Part shown: piece by piece, positions 19,715-27,002 of the stretch
Layout of the letters: each line of letters opens with the position of its first letter
Numbering within the stretch: position 1 is the stretch's first letter
Source of the DNA: an uncultured Prevotellaceae bacterium
Lineage (GTDB): Bacteria; Bacteroidota; Bacteroidia; Bacteroidales; Bacteroidaceae
Length of the DNA stretch: 51,622 nucleotides
Direction of reading: 5' to 3'
NCBI GenBank assembly: GCA_946185805.1
Contig: CAMHKU010000009.1
Coordinates: 1 to 51,622, forward strand
The notes under the pieces: generated by a model
What the model saw: only the letters and a program-made list of their open reading frames with translations
Database searches by the model: none
Told to the model about the DNA's origin: nothing
Position numbers and translations under genes: made by a program

Positions 19715-20583
19715 TACAGCTCGCTGGCACTCATTCTTAAGAATCGGTTCACGCTGATGTATGAACAGAGCAGCGTGATAAGTATTCCGAAGAGGAAGAC
19801 CACGGCCCCCGTAACCACAAGCACCTGCCAGGTGATAATCTCGGTCATGTGAGGCTCATAGCGGTAGAGCGTCCATACGCCGCCACCTAACAGCAGACAA
19901 GCCAGCAGGGCCGCCACCAGTCCTACGATCAGCCCGTCGCGCACGAAGGGGCGACGGATGAAATACCACGAGGCTCCCACAAGCTTCATCGTATGAATAA
20001 GGAAACGCTGCGAATACACCCTCAGGCGCACAGTATTGCTTACCAGCGTATAGCTGATAAACGTCAGCAGCACGGCTAACACCAGCAGCACCAGACTGAT
20101 TTTCTGAAGATTCATGTTCACCTTGTCCATCAGGTCTTCCTGATAAGCCACATCGGTTACTAACGGGCGACGGGTCAGTTCCTTGGCTATCCACAACAGG
20201 GAATCGCGGTTGGCATAGTCTGACTTCAGCTGCAGCTCCAGGGTGGCTACAAAAGGATTCATGCCCAAAAATTCCGAAGGGTCGCTACCCATAGCCTCAG
20301 ACTGCTCCTTCAGCGCCTGCTCCTTGCTCACATAATCTATATTACGCGCATAAGGACGGTGATAGAGCTCGCGACAAAGCCGGTGAGCGTCATTCACACT
20401 CGCCGAGTCGGTCAGCATGACGGTTACCGTCAGGTTCTCCTTTACATAGTTTGAAAGGTTATGCGCCGTCAGCACCGACAGCGCAACAATACCTAATAAT
20501 ATCAGCACCATGGTAGTACTGATACACAGCGTTACAACCTGCATACCATGACGGCGACGGGTCGCATTCTTCTTTCGTCTCAT
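19705..20583 (-). CDS. ftsX: Cell division protein FtsX (permease-like)
   Basis: 292 residues. One membrane helix at about 16-38, a large extracytoplasmic domain with the NLSNYVKENLTVTVML start and the conserved AT.ELQLKSDYAN region, then three helices near 170-190, 222-243 and 258-280. With the ATPase FtsE it controls peptidoglycan hydrolysis at the septum; ftsE is not in the window. It is the first gene of the minus-strand core operon and has its own promoter box at 20617-20624, divergent from the radical SAM gene. Confidence 0.93.
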   Translation of the reverse strand: MRRKKNATRRRHGMQVVTLCISTTMVLILLGIVALSVLTAHNLSNYVKENLTVTVMLTDSASVNDAHRLCRELYHRPYARNIDYVSKEQALKEQSEAMGSDPSEFLGMNPFVATLELQLKSDYANRDSLLWIAKELTRRPLVTDVAYQEDLMDKVNMNLQKISLVLLVLAVLLTFISYTLVSNTVRLRVYSQRFLIHTMKLVGASWYFIRRPFVRDGLIVGLVAALLACLLLGGGVWTLYRYEPHMTEIITWQVLVVTGAVVFLFGILITLLCSYISVNRFLRMSASELYKS

Positions 20584-20616
20584 CTACAATTTTGATGTAA
20601 TACACCTAAATTGCCG

Positions 20617-20648
20617 CAAAATTACAACTTTTCGGCCATATCTCCAAA
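20617..20648 (-). promoter_or_regulatory. Promoter of the ftsX operon
   Basis: On the minus strand TAATTTTG (20617-20624), followed by C, with TTTG at 20645-20648 about 20 bp upstream. The spacing fits Bacteroidota promoters. Confidence 0.6.
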
Positions 20649-20687
20649 TTTTTTATCGCGAATTCTTAATTTTTAATTTTTTATCTG

Positions 20688-20695
20688 TAACTTTG
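20688..20695 (+). promoter_or_regulatory. Promoter -7 box of the radical SAM gene, almost leaderless
   Basis: TAACTTTG followed by CAGG, 9 bp before the ATG at 20705. An in-frame TTG at 20693 lies inside the box and cannot be the start. Confidence 0.65.
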
Positions 20696-20704
20696 CAGGC
20701 TGTT

Positions 20705-21469
20705 ATGAGTACAATAATCTATCCCTCGCCCATCTTCGGCCCCGTCCACAGCCGCCGTCTGGGCTTATCGCTGGGCATCAACCTGCTACCCGCCGACGGC
20801 AAGGTGTGTACCTTTGACTGTATCTACTGCGAGTGCGGGTTCAACGCCGACCACCGCCCTACCCTACCCCTGCCCACGCGCCAGGAAGTGGCCACGGCAC
20901 TGGAGCAGCGACTACAGCAGATGCAGCACGACGGCCAGCGCCCTGACGTGCTGACGTTCGCCGGCAACGGCGAGCCTACCTGTCACCCCCACTTCGCCGA
21001 TATCATCGACGACACCATCCGCCTGCGCAACCAGTACTGCCCCGAGGCCAAGGTGTCGGTGCTCTCTAACGCCACGATGATCAGCCGCCAGGCAGTACAC
21101 AACGCCCTCATGCGTGTGGACAACAACATTCTGAAGCTTGACACCATCGCCCCCGACTTCATCAGCCACATAGACCGTCCCACCGGCAACTACGACGTCG
21201 GCAGCATTATTGAAGGTATGAAAGCCTTCCAAGGGCATCTCATCATCCAGACGATGTTTCTCAAGGGCGACCATATTGACAACACCACTGACCGCTACGT
21301 CACACCGTGGCTACAGGCCGTCTGCGACATCCGGCCGCAGCAGGTGATGATCTACACCATTGACCGCGAGACCCCCGACCACAGTCTGCGCAAGGCTGCC
21401 CCCGCAGAGCTCGACGCCATCCGCGACCGCGTCATCGCTGCCGGCATAGCCTGCACAGCCTCTTACTGA
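20705..21469 (+). CDS. Radical SAM protein
   Basis: 254 residues from ATG 20705. The iron-sulfur motif is CTFDCIYC (Cys35, Cys39, Cys42) with an extra Cys44 next to it. LTFAGNGEPTCHPHF is the GGE-like SAM-binding segment and VSVLSNATM the following strand. The N-terminal FGPVHSRRLGLSLGINLLP matches a family of small radical SAM proteins widespread in bacteria and archaea, for which no reaction is assigned with certainty. Cytoplasmic; no extra C-terminal cluster domain is seen. It is transcribed divergently from ftsX. Confidence 0.9.
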   Translation: MSTIIYPSPIFGPVHSRRLGLSLGINLLPADGKVCTFDCIYCECGFNADHRPTLPLPTRQEVATALEQRLQQMQHDGQRPDVLTFAGNGEPTCHPHFADIIDDTIRLRNQYCPEAKVSVLSNATMISRQAVHNALMRVDNNILKLDTIAPDFISHIDRPTGNYDVGSIIEGMKAFQGHLIIQTMFLKGDHIDNTTDRYVTPWLQAVCDIRPQQVMIYTIDRETPDHSLRKAAPAELDAIRDRVIAAGIACTASY

Positions 21470-21533
21470 CTCGGTGAGTGGTGAGAGGTGAGAGAAATCT
21501 TTGCAAGCAAACCCCAAAACATAGAAAAAGACA

Positions 21534-22721
21534 ATGAAAGAATTAGCCCTGAAGTACGGATGCAATCCCAACCAGAAGCCCTCACGCATATTCATGACCG
21601 AGGGCGAGCTACCCATTGAAGTGATTAACGGCCGTCCCGGCTACATCAATTTCCTCGACGCCTTCAACGCCTGGCAGCTGGTGAGCGAGCTGAAGGGGGC
21701 CACAGGCATGGCCGCCGCCGCATCGTTCAAGCATGTGAGCCCCGCCGGTGCCGCCGTGGGACTGCCCCTGAGCGACACACTGAAGAAGATTTATTTCGTT
21801 GACGACATCGAGGGACTGGACCAGTCGCCCATAGCCTGCGCCTACGCCCGTGCCCGCGGTGCCGACCGCATGTCGTCGTATGGCGACTTCGTGGCCCTGA
21901 GCGACACCTGCGACAAAACGACGGCACTGCTGCTGAAGCGCGAGGTGAGCGACGGCGTGATAGCTCCCGACTTCACCCCCGAGGCCATCGAAATACTCAA
22001 GGACAAGCGCAAGGGTACATACAATGTGATAAAGATAGACCCCACCTACCGCCCTGAGCCTATTGAGCGTAAGCAGGTCTACGGCATCACCTTTGAGCAG
22101 GGGCGCAATGAAATCAAGCTCGACGACCCGGCACTCTTTGAGAACATTCCCACGCAGAACAAGACCTTCAGCCCGGAGGCTAAGCGTGACCTGATGATAG
22201 CGCTCATCACGCTGAAATATACGCAGTCGAACTCCGTCTGCTACGTCAAGGACGGCCAGGCCATCGGCATCGGTGCCGGACAGCAGAGCCGCATCCACTG
22301 CACACGACTGGCCGGCAACAAGGCCGACATCTGGTGGCTGCGCCAGCACCCGAAGGTGATGGCGCTGCCCTTCAAAGAGGGTATCCGCCGCGCCGACCGC
22401 GACAACACCATCGACGTATATATCTCTGAGGACGAGCACGACGACGTGCTGCGCGACGGACAGTGGCAGCAGTTCTTCACCGAGCAGCCCGCAGTGCTGA
22501 CACGTGAAGAGAAGCTGGCCTGGATAGCCCAGAACAAGGGCGTAGCCCTGGGCAGCGACGCCTTCTTCCCCTTCGGCGACAATATTGAGCGTGCCCATAA
22601 GAGCGGCGTAGAATTTATTGCCCAGGCTGGCGGCTCCGTACGCGACGACCACGTCATCATGACCTGCGACAAGTACGGCATCGCTATGGCCTTCACCGGC
22701 GTGCGCCTGTTCCATCATTGA
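21534..22721 (+). CDS. Stand-alone AICAR transformylase (PurH C-terminal domain)
   Basis: Catalyses formyl transfer from 10-formyl-THF to AICAR, the penultimate purine step. 395 residues corresponding only to the transformylase half of PurH: KYGCNPNQKPSRIF at the start, SFKHVSPAGAAVG with the catalytic Lys-His pair, SNSVCYVKDGQAIGIGAGQQSR, and the terminal AFFPFGDNIERA...DKYGIAMAFTGVRLFHH. The N-terminal IMP cyclohydrolase (MGS-like) domain is missing and the length and start are clean, so this is a natural monofunctional form, not a truncation. The TGA stop overlaps the first unit of a repeat array. Confidence 0.93.
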   Translation: MKELALKYGCNPNQKPSRIFMTEGELPIEVINGRPGYINFLDAFNAWQLVSELKGATGMAAAASFKHVSPAGAAVGLPLSDTLKKIYFVDDIEGLDQSPIACAYARARGADRMSSYGDFVALSDTCDKTTALLLKREVSDGVIAPDFTPEAIEILKDKRKGTYNVIKIDPTYRPEPIERKQVYGITFEQGRNEIKLDDPALFENIPTQNKTFSPEAKRDLMIALITLKYTQSNSVCYVKDGQAIGIGAGQQSRIHCTRLAGNKADIWWLRQHPKVMALPFKEGIRRADRDNTIDVYISEDEHDDVLRDGQWQQFFTEQPAVLTREEKLAWIAQNKGVALGSDAFFPFGDNIERAHKSGVEFIAQAGGSVRDDHVIMTCDKYGIAMAFTGVRLFHH

Positions 22722-22769
22722 AGATTGAAAAATTGAAAAATTGAAAAATTGAAAGATTGAAGGATTGAA
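22715..22769 (+). repeat. RATTGAA-type spacer array
   Basis: Units CATTGAA, GATTGAA, then 8 bp units AAATTGAA x3, AGATTGAA and GGATTGAA, running from the stop codon of the transformylase gene (its TGA is inside the first unit) to the ATG at 22770. Confidence 0.8.
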
Positions 22770-22970
22770 ATGGGAAAGGACGACGATTTCCAGAGTATAC
22801 TGGAGAATGGAATAAATTTCGGTCGCGGCGGAGAACGCCGCGACCCTAACGCCGGCAAGGTAAAGACCAAAGCTAAGAAGAAACAGTATATCACCGGTGC
22901 CCACGGTTCCGGCTCGGCGCGCCAGAAGGCGAAATACCGCGAGCAGCGCGCCAACCGCAGGCACAAGTAA
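22770..22970 (+). CDS. Small basic protein, unknown
   Basis: 66 residues. The first half is acidic to neutral (MGKDDDFQSILENGINFGRG), the second very basic (KVKTKAKKKQYITGAHGSGSARQKAKYREQRANRRHK), which looks like a nucleic-acid- or ribosome-binding tail. No membrane segment. It starts directly after the spacer array and its stop lies 3 bp from the stop of the convergent histidine kinase. I do not recognise the family. An ORF on the opposite strand covers the same bases but gives a less protein-like sequence. Confidence 0.55.
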   Translation: MGKDDDFQSILENGINFGRGGERRDPNAGKVKTKAKKKQYITGAHGSGSARQKAKYREQRANRRHK

Positions 22971-22973
22971 CCC

Positions 22974-23954
22974 TTAATCTTTCAATGGCAGCGTGAGGAT
23001 GAAGCGCGAACCGCCAGTATACGTAGTATCGAGAACGATGTCGCCGCCAAGCTGCCGGGCTAAACGACGACTGAGCGAAAGCCCGAGGCCTACGCCGTCG
23101 GCGCTGTCGTTGAGCTTGACAAAGTTTTCGAAGATGGTCTCGCGCTGCTCAGGGGCAATGCCGATGCCGGTATCGGCGATGGCCACCTGCAGGGTGCGGT
23201 TGACCTTGCGGCAGTGCATAGTGACACTACCCTTGTCGGTAAACTTCACAGCATTGCCAAGGATATGCCTGATGATGCGCTCCAGATTCTTCTCACTGCT
23301 GAGAATGGTGAAATCGTCGTCGAGCTCCGACTCAAACATATAGTACAGGCCTTTCGCGTCATTCTGTTTCACCTCGTCAAGCAGACGGGCACAAACCTTG
23401 TTGACGGCAACCGCCACTTTTTCGTGCAGACTCTCTCCCTCCGACATGTCTAACAGCTCGGCCACGATATGGGTAATATTATCAACGTTTTTGGTAATAC
23501 GTCCCACCATGTCGCGCTTCTCATCTTCACTCAACTCATACTCCGGGTTGCAGAGCAGCTGCGAAAAACCATTAATGGCATTCAGGGGCGTTCGTATCTC
23601 GTGACTCATATTGCGTATAAAGGCGGTCTTCATGCGGTCGCTCTCCTCGGCCTTGTCCAGTGCCTCACGCAACTCGCGGTTGCGACTCCAGATTTTTCGC
23701 ATCAGGCGCCGCCGGCCCATGATATATACGAAAACATAAAGAGCCGTCATCACCCAGAAGGCGGTCTTCCAGTTGCTGGCGCTCTTGGTGGCTTCGGCGA
23801 GCTTGTCACTCATTTCGGTAACGAGCGCACTCTCATGTGCCGACTGCTGGTCGGCGGTCGTGGCGGCAGGGTTGTCGGCAGCCCGTGGCTGTGCTGCAAC
23901 AGCGGCTGAACATGACAACATCAGTGATAGCAGAAAAGTCTTTAACAGTCTCAT
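22974..23954 (-). CDS. Orphan sensor histidine kinase
   Basis: 326 residues. Signal peptide (1-21), a short extracytoplasmic part of about 40 residues, a membrane helix at 63-80, a short coiled coil, the HisKA H-box FIRNMSHEIRTPLNAI (His118) and a HATPase domain with NAVKFTDKG (N-box), ADTGIGIAP (G1) and GVGLGLSLSRRLARQLGG (G2). No receiver domain and no response regulator gene next to it, so its partner is elsewhere. The sensor part is too short for a normal ligand domain and may sense through the membrane or a partner protein. Own promoter at 23980-23987. Confidence 0.92.
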   Translation of the reverse strand: MRLLKTFLLSLMLSCSAAVAAQPRAADNPAATTADQQSAHESALVTEMSDKLAEATKSASNWKTAFWVMTALYVFVYIMGRRRLMRKIWSRNRELREALDKAEESDRMKTAFIRNMSHEIRTPLNAINGFSQLLCNPEYELSEDEKRDMVGRITKNVDNITHIVAELLDMSEGESLHEKVAVAVNKVCARLLDEVKQNDAKGLYYMFESELDDDFTILSSEKNLERIIRHILGNAVKFTDKGSVTMHCRKVNRTLQVAIADTGIGIAPEQRETIFENFVKLNDSADGVGLGLSLSRRLARQLGGDIVLDTTYTGGSRFILTLPLKD

Positions 23955-23979
23955 CTATAGTCGAGTCGTTTATGGCGTG

Positions 23980-24008
23980 CAAAGATAGATAAAATTTTTG
24001 AATTACAA
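23980..24008 (-). promoter_or_regulatory. Promoter of the histidine kinase gene
   Basis: On the minus strand TATCTTTG followed by C (23980-23987) and TTG at 24006-24008, spaced 18 bp. Confidence 0.65.
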
Positions 24009-24082
24009 GCCAGACAATAGAAAAAAAAATGATTTTCCGCTTTCTGCGTCCTGCTGATGGTATCTCGTAGCAGGTGTCTTAC

Positions 24083-24482
24083 GCCCGAAAAAAAAATCAT
24101 GCCTCTTACCTACACTACCTACACTAAACGTTTCACAGAGCTGATAATCAAGTGGTTAAACGAAAAACAGCATACACTAAGCATACACTAAGCCTACACT
24201 AAGCCTACACTATGTAGAAAAAAGCTGCACTTTCACATCCCTGACAGCCGGGGTTAGAGAGTATTCGAAGCCCCGCTTTTCCGTTACAAAGCCTTTGTAA
24301 CGGTGTTACAAAGCCTCTGTAATGAAAAAACACCGTCCATTTCGGGCAAAACACGCAGGTGTAGGTTTAGTGTAGGCTTAGTGTAGGCTTAGTGTATGCA
24401 AGAAATTTGTAATCTAACTGATAATAAAGATGTTACACGGTTAGTGTAGGTAGTGTAGGCTTGAAGGCAATTTTTTTCCCGA
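24083..24482. repeat. 400 bp dyad with phased TACACTA iterons
   Basis: No gene is visible in 23955-24698; this element fills its middle. Left half: TACACTA at 24111 and 24120 (9 bp apart), then at 24173, 24184, 24195 and 24206 (exactly 11 bp apart; units CATACACTAAG, CCTACACTAAG). Right half, inverted: TAGTGTA at 24368, 24379 and 24390 with a degenerate copy at 24357 (11 bp apart), then at 24442 and 24451 (9 bp apart). The outer ends CCCGA(n)T..GCCT are also inverted. The centre (about 24284) holds a 23 bp palindrome at 24281-24303 (CCGTTACAAAG-C-CTTTGTAACGG) and a second copy of its core at 24305-24323. Confidence 0.9.
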
Positions 24483-24616
24483 GCTGCAGTTGGGGTTAAC
24501 CGCAGCATGAAAAAATCCGGTCTTACAGCCGGAACTCATGGCCGTCGCGTGGGGCATGCCTGCCGATGGTCATTTTTAAGAATTAGTTAAAAGCAAATAA
24601 AATTAAGGCAAAAGTG

Positions 24617-24646
24617 TTGCCTTTTCTACGTTTTTTATTAAATTTG
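24617..24646 (+). promoter_or_regulatory. Promoter of the FAS1-SusCD operon
   Basis: TTG at 24617-24619 and TAAATTTG at 24639-24646, spaced 19 bp and followed by CAGCCG. The predicted leader is about 45 nt. The iteron dyad ends 135 bp upstream. Confidence 0.7.
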
Positions 24647-24698
24647 CAGCCGAATACTAACTATCTACGTCCGAACAAATAACAATCTACTAATAGTA

Positions 24699-26990
24699 AT
24701 GACTAAAACGAGACGTTTATTACGTGTCTGTAGCCTGTCAGTGGCTGCAGCATTTGTTGTCTCCTGTCAGGAAAGTGTGAGCGAGAGCGACCACTACCAG
24801 ACGCCCGACTGGCTGAAGGGCAACGCCTACGAGGTGCTGGCGCAGGAAGGCAACCACACGATGTTTCTCAAGGGCATCGAGTTGAGCGGCTATCGGCCGA
24901 TAGTCGAAGGTAAGAGTATCATGACGGTCATGGCGCCCAATGACGACGCCTTTGCGAAGTTCCTGCAGCAGCAGGGCTACTCGTCGGTGGAGGACATGCA
25001 GGCCAAGGCACCGGTGCAGCTGAAGAACACCATCGGCTACCACCTGATGTACTACGCCTACGACTGGGACAAGCTGGTGAACTTCCGCCCCAACGAGGGC
25101 GACGGCGCCAGCCAGGAGCAGAAGCAGCTGGAGGCTGGCATGTGGTATAAGCACCGCACCCACAGCGCCGACGACATGGAGCAGATGCGCGGCAAGCTCA
25201 ACAGCGTTGACACCACCGTCACCGTCTACCACTACGAGCGCTTCCTGCCCGTACTGTCGAACCGATTCTTTGCCACCAAGGGCATCGACGCCAAGGCCAA
25301 CTACGAGTATTTCTACCCTAATAGCACATGGAGCGTCAGCGGCGACGGCTTCCAGGTGTCTAACGCCAGCGTCACCGACCAAGCCGCCGTCATCACCGAC
25401 AACGGCTACCTGTACCACGTCGACCAGGTGCTCAACCCGCTGGAAACCATCTACAAGACACTGAAGCAGAACCCCAACTACAGCAAGTACATAGGGCTCT
25501 ACGACCAGTATGCCGAATTTACCGAGGCCGCCACGGAAACCAGCGAGAAGGTGGGCCAGGTGGTGTACACGCTGACCCACGGCGTGCTGCCCAACATCGC
25601 CATGGAGTGGCCTTCGACGAGCTACCTGGCCATGTCGGTCATCGAGCGCCACGGCTACAGCATCTTTGCACCGTCGGACCAGGCCATCGACCGCTTCTTC
25701 CAGAATTACTGGACCGCCGAGGGCGGCTACAAGTCGCTGGCCGACCTCGACCCCCTGGTGCTGCGGTACTTCCTGATGCAGTCGTTTGCCAACGTCAGTG
25801 AGCCCGTGTTCCCCGACGAGATACGCAAGGGCACGGTGACCACCGTCTTCGGCACGCCTATTAATATTAACCCCGACGAGGTGGACGACCGTCTGATGTG
25901 TGAGAACGGCGTCGTCTACGGCATGAACGACATGGACGCCCCGGCCATCTTCTCGGCCGTCGTGGGTCCGGCGTTCAAGGACACCACCTACCAGTGCTAC
26001 CTCTACACCCTGGACAAGAGCGACCTCGTGCTGTCGCTGGCCAGCAACAAGTCGGAGTTTGTCACCCTTATACCCACCAACAAGCAGTATCGGCAGAACG
26101 ACCCCGCCATGCGTCTGAACACCACCACGGCCGGCCGTCTGCTGGAGGTCTATAGCGACGTGGACGGCAACTACGCCACCATGGGTCAGAGCCAGGCGCA
26201 GGACATCGTGAACATGCACACGGCGCCCAACATCAACGCCCTGAAGAGCGAAGGCACGCAGGTGGTAGAGACCAACGTGGCCTTCAACTACTGGTTTGTG
26301 CATGACGGCAAGATTACCACCAACGCCCGCTTCAACGAGCAGCTGAACCCCGAATACACGGGTTCGCCCTTCGTCGGCTTCACCGAGATCAGCAACAACG
26401 GCAGCCCCTGGAGCAACGGCCGTGCCTATGCCTACGACGCCACCAACCTGTTTACCCAGGCTACCGGCGACGGCATGGAGCACCTGCTGGCCGTGGGCAA
26501 CGACAAGAACTATGCCTACTACCTCTTTGCACAGCTGCTGCAGAAGGCCGGTCTCGTAGACGCCAAGACGAGCACCATGCCGTCGCTGGCCAGCCTGGGC
26601 AACCGCCTGGTGGCCTTCGTGCCTACCAACGAGGCTATCACGCAGAACCTGGCCAAGATTCCCGGCACGGCACGCCTGACCATCGGCGCCGACGGCACCC
26701 TCAGCGGCTCGCCCACGAGCACGCAGAAGGCCGAGCTGGCCGGTTACCTGCGCGGCTATTTCGTGTCGTCGCTGATGAACACGTTTACCAGCTACCCCTA
26801 CCCCGGCAGCAGCTTCAAGGGCACGTTCCTCACCATGGGTGGCGGCGAGCTGACGGTCAACAGCAGCGACAGCAGCCTGACGGTGAGCACCGACGGCGGC
26901 ACGCCCGTGGCCGTGAGCCAGAAGTACTACGGCCTGCCATTCGCCTATAGCGACGGCTGCCTGCAGTTCATTGACGGAATCCTTGAATAA
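24699..26990 (+). CDS. FAS1 (fasciclin) domain surface lipoprotein 1
   Basis: 763 residues. Lipoprotein signal with VVSC (Cys23). Fasciclin-type units can be followed: the first begins VLAQEGNHTMFLKGIELSGY and carries the conserved MTVMAPNDDAF and NTIGYHLMYYAY; a second has YSIFAPSDQAIDRFF...VLRYFLM; further ones show VTLIPTNKQY and LVAFVPTNEAI, each followed by a box ending near a VDQVLNPL- or FIDGILE-like strand. FAS1 domains mediate adhesion or bind glycans and other ligands. As first gene of a SusC/SusD operon it is probably an outer-surface ligand-binding component. SusC starts 12 bp downstream. Confidence 0.85.
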   Translation: MTKTRRLLRVCSLSVAAAFVVSCQESVSESDHYQTPDWLKGNAYEVLAQEGNHTMFLKGIELSGYRPIVEGKSIMTVMAPNDDAFAKFLQQQGYSSVEDMQAKAPVQLKNTIGYHLMYYAYDWDKLVNFRPNEGDGASQEQKQLEAGMWYKHRTHSADDMEQMRGKLNSVDTTVTVYHYERFLPVLSNRFFATKGIDAKANYEYFYPNSTWSVSGDGFQVSNASVTDQAAVITDNGYLYHVDQVLNPLETIYKTLKQNPNYSKYIGLYDQYAEFTEAATETSEKVGQVVYTLTHGVLPNIAMEWPSTSYLAMSVIERHGYSIFAPSDQAIDRFFQNYWTAEGGYKSLADLDPLVLRYFLMQSFANVSEPVFPDEIRKGTVTTVFGTPININPDEVDDRLMCENGVVYGMNDMDAPAIFSAVVGPAFKDTTYQCYLYTLDKSDLVLSLASNKSEFVTLIPTNKQYRQNDPAMRLNTTTAGRLLEVYSDVDGNYATMGQSQAQDIVNMHTAPNINALKSEGTQVVETNVAFNYWFVHDGKITTNARFNEQLNPEYTGSPFVGFTEISNNGSPWSNGRAYAYDATNLFTQATGDGMEHLLAVGNDKNYAYYLFAQLLQKAGLVDAKTSTMPSLASLGNRLVAFVPTNEAITQNLAKIPGTARLTIGADGTLSGSPTSTQKAELAGYLRGYFVSSLMNTFTSYPYPGSSFKGTFLTMGGGELTVNSSDSSLTVSTDGGTPVAVSQKYYGLPFAYSDGCLQFIDGILE

Positions 26991-27002
26991 ACACTGAACG
27001 CT

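Noticed and set aside
20693..20704. TTG start of the radical SAM gene at 20693
   Set aside because: It lies in the -7 promoter box, upstream of the probable transcription start; the ATG at 20705 is preferred.
21534..22721. Truncated PurH pseudogene
   Set aside because: Although only half of bifunctional PurH is present, the domain is complete with intact motifs and a normal start, as in other stand-alone transformylases of Bacteroidales.
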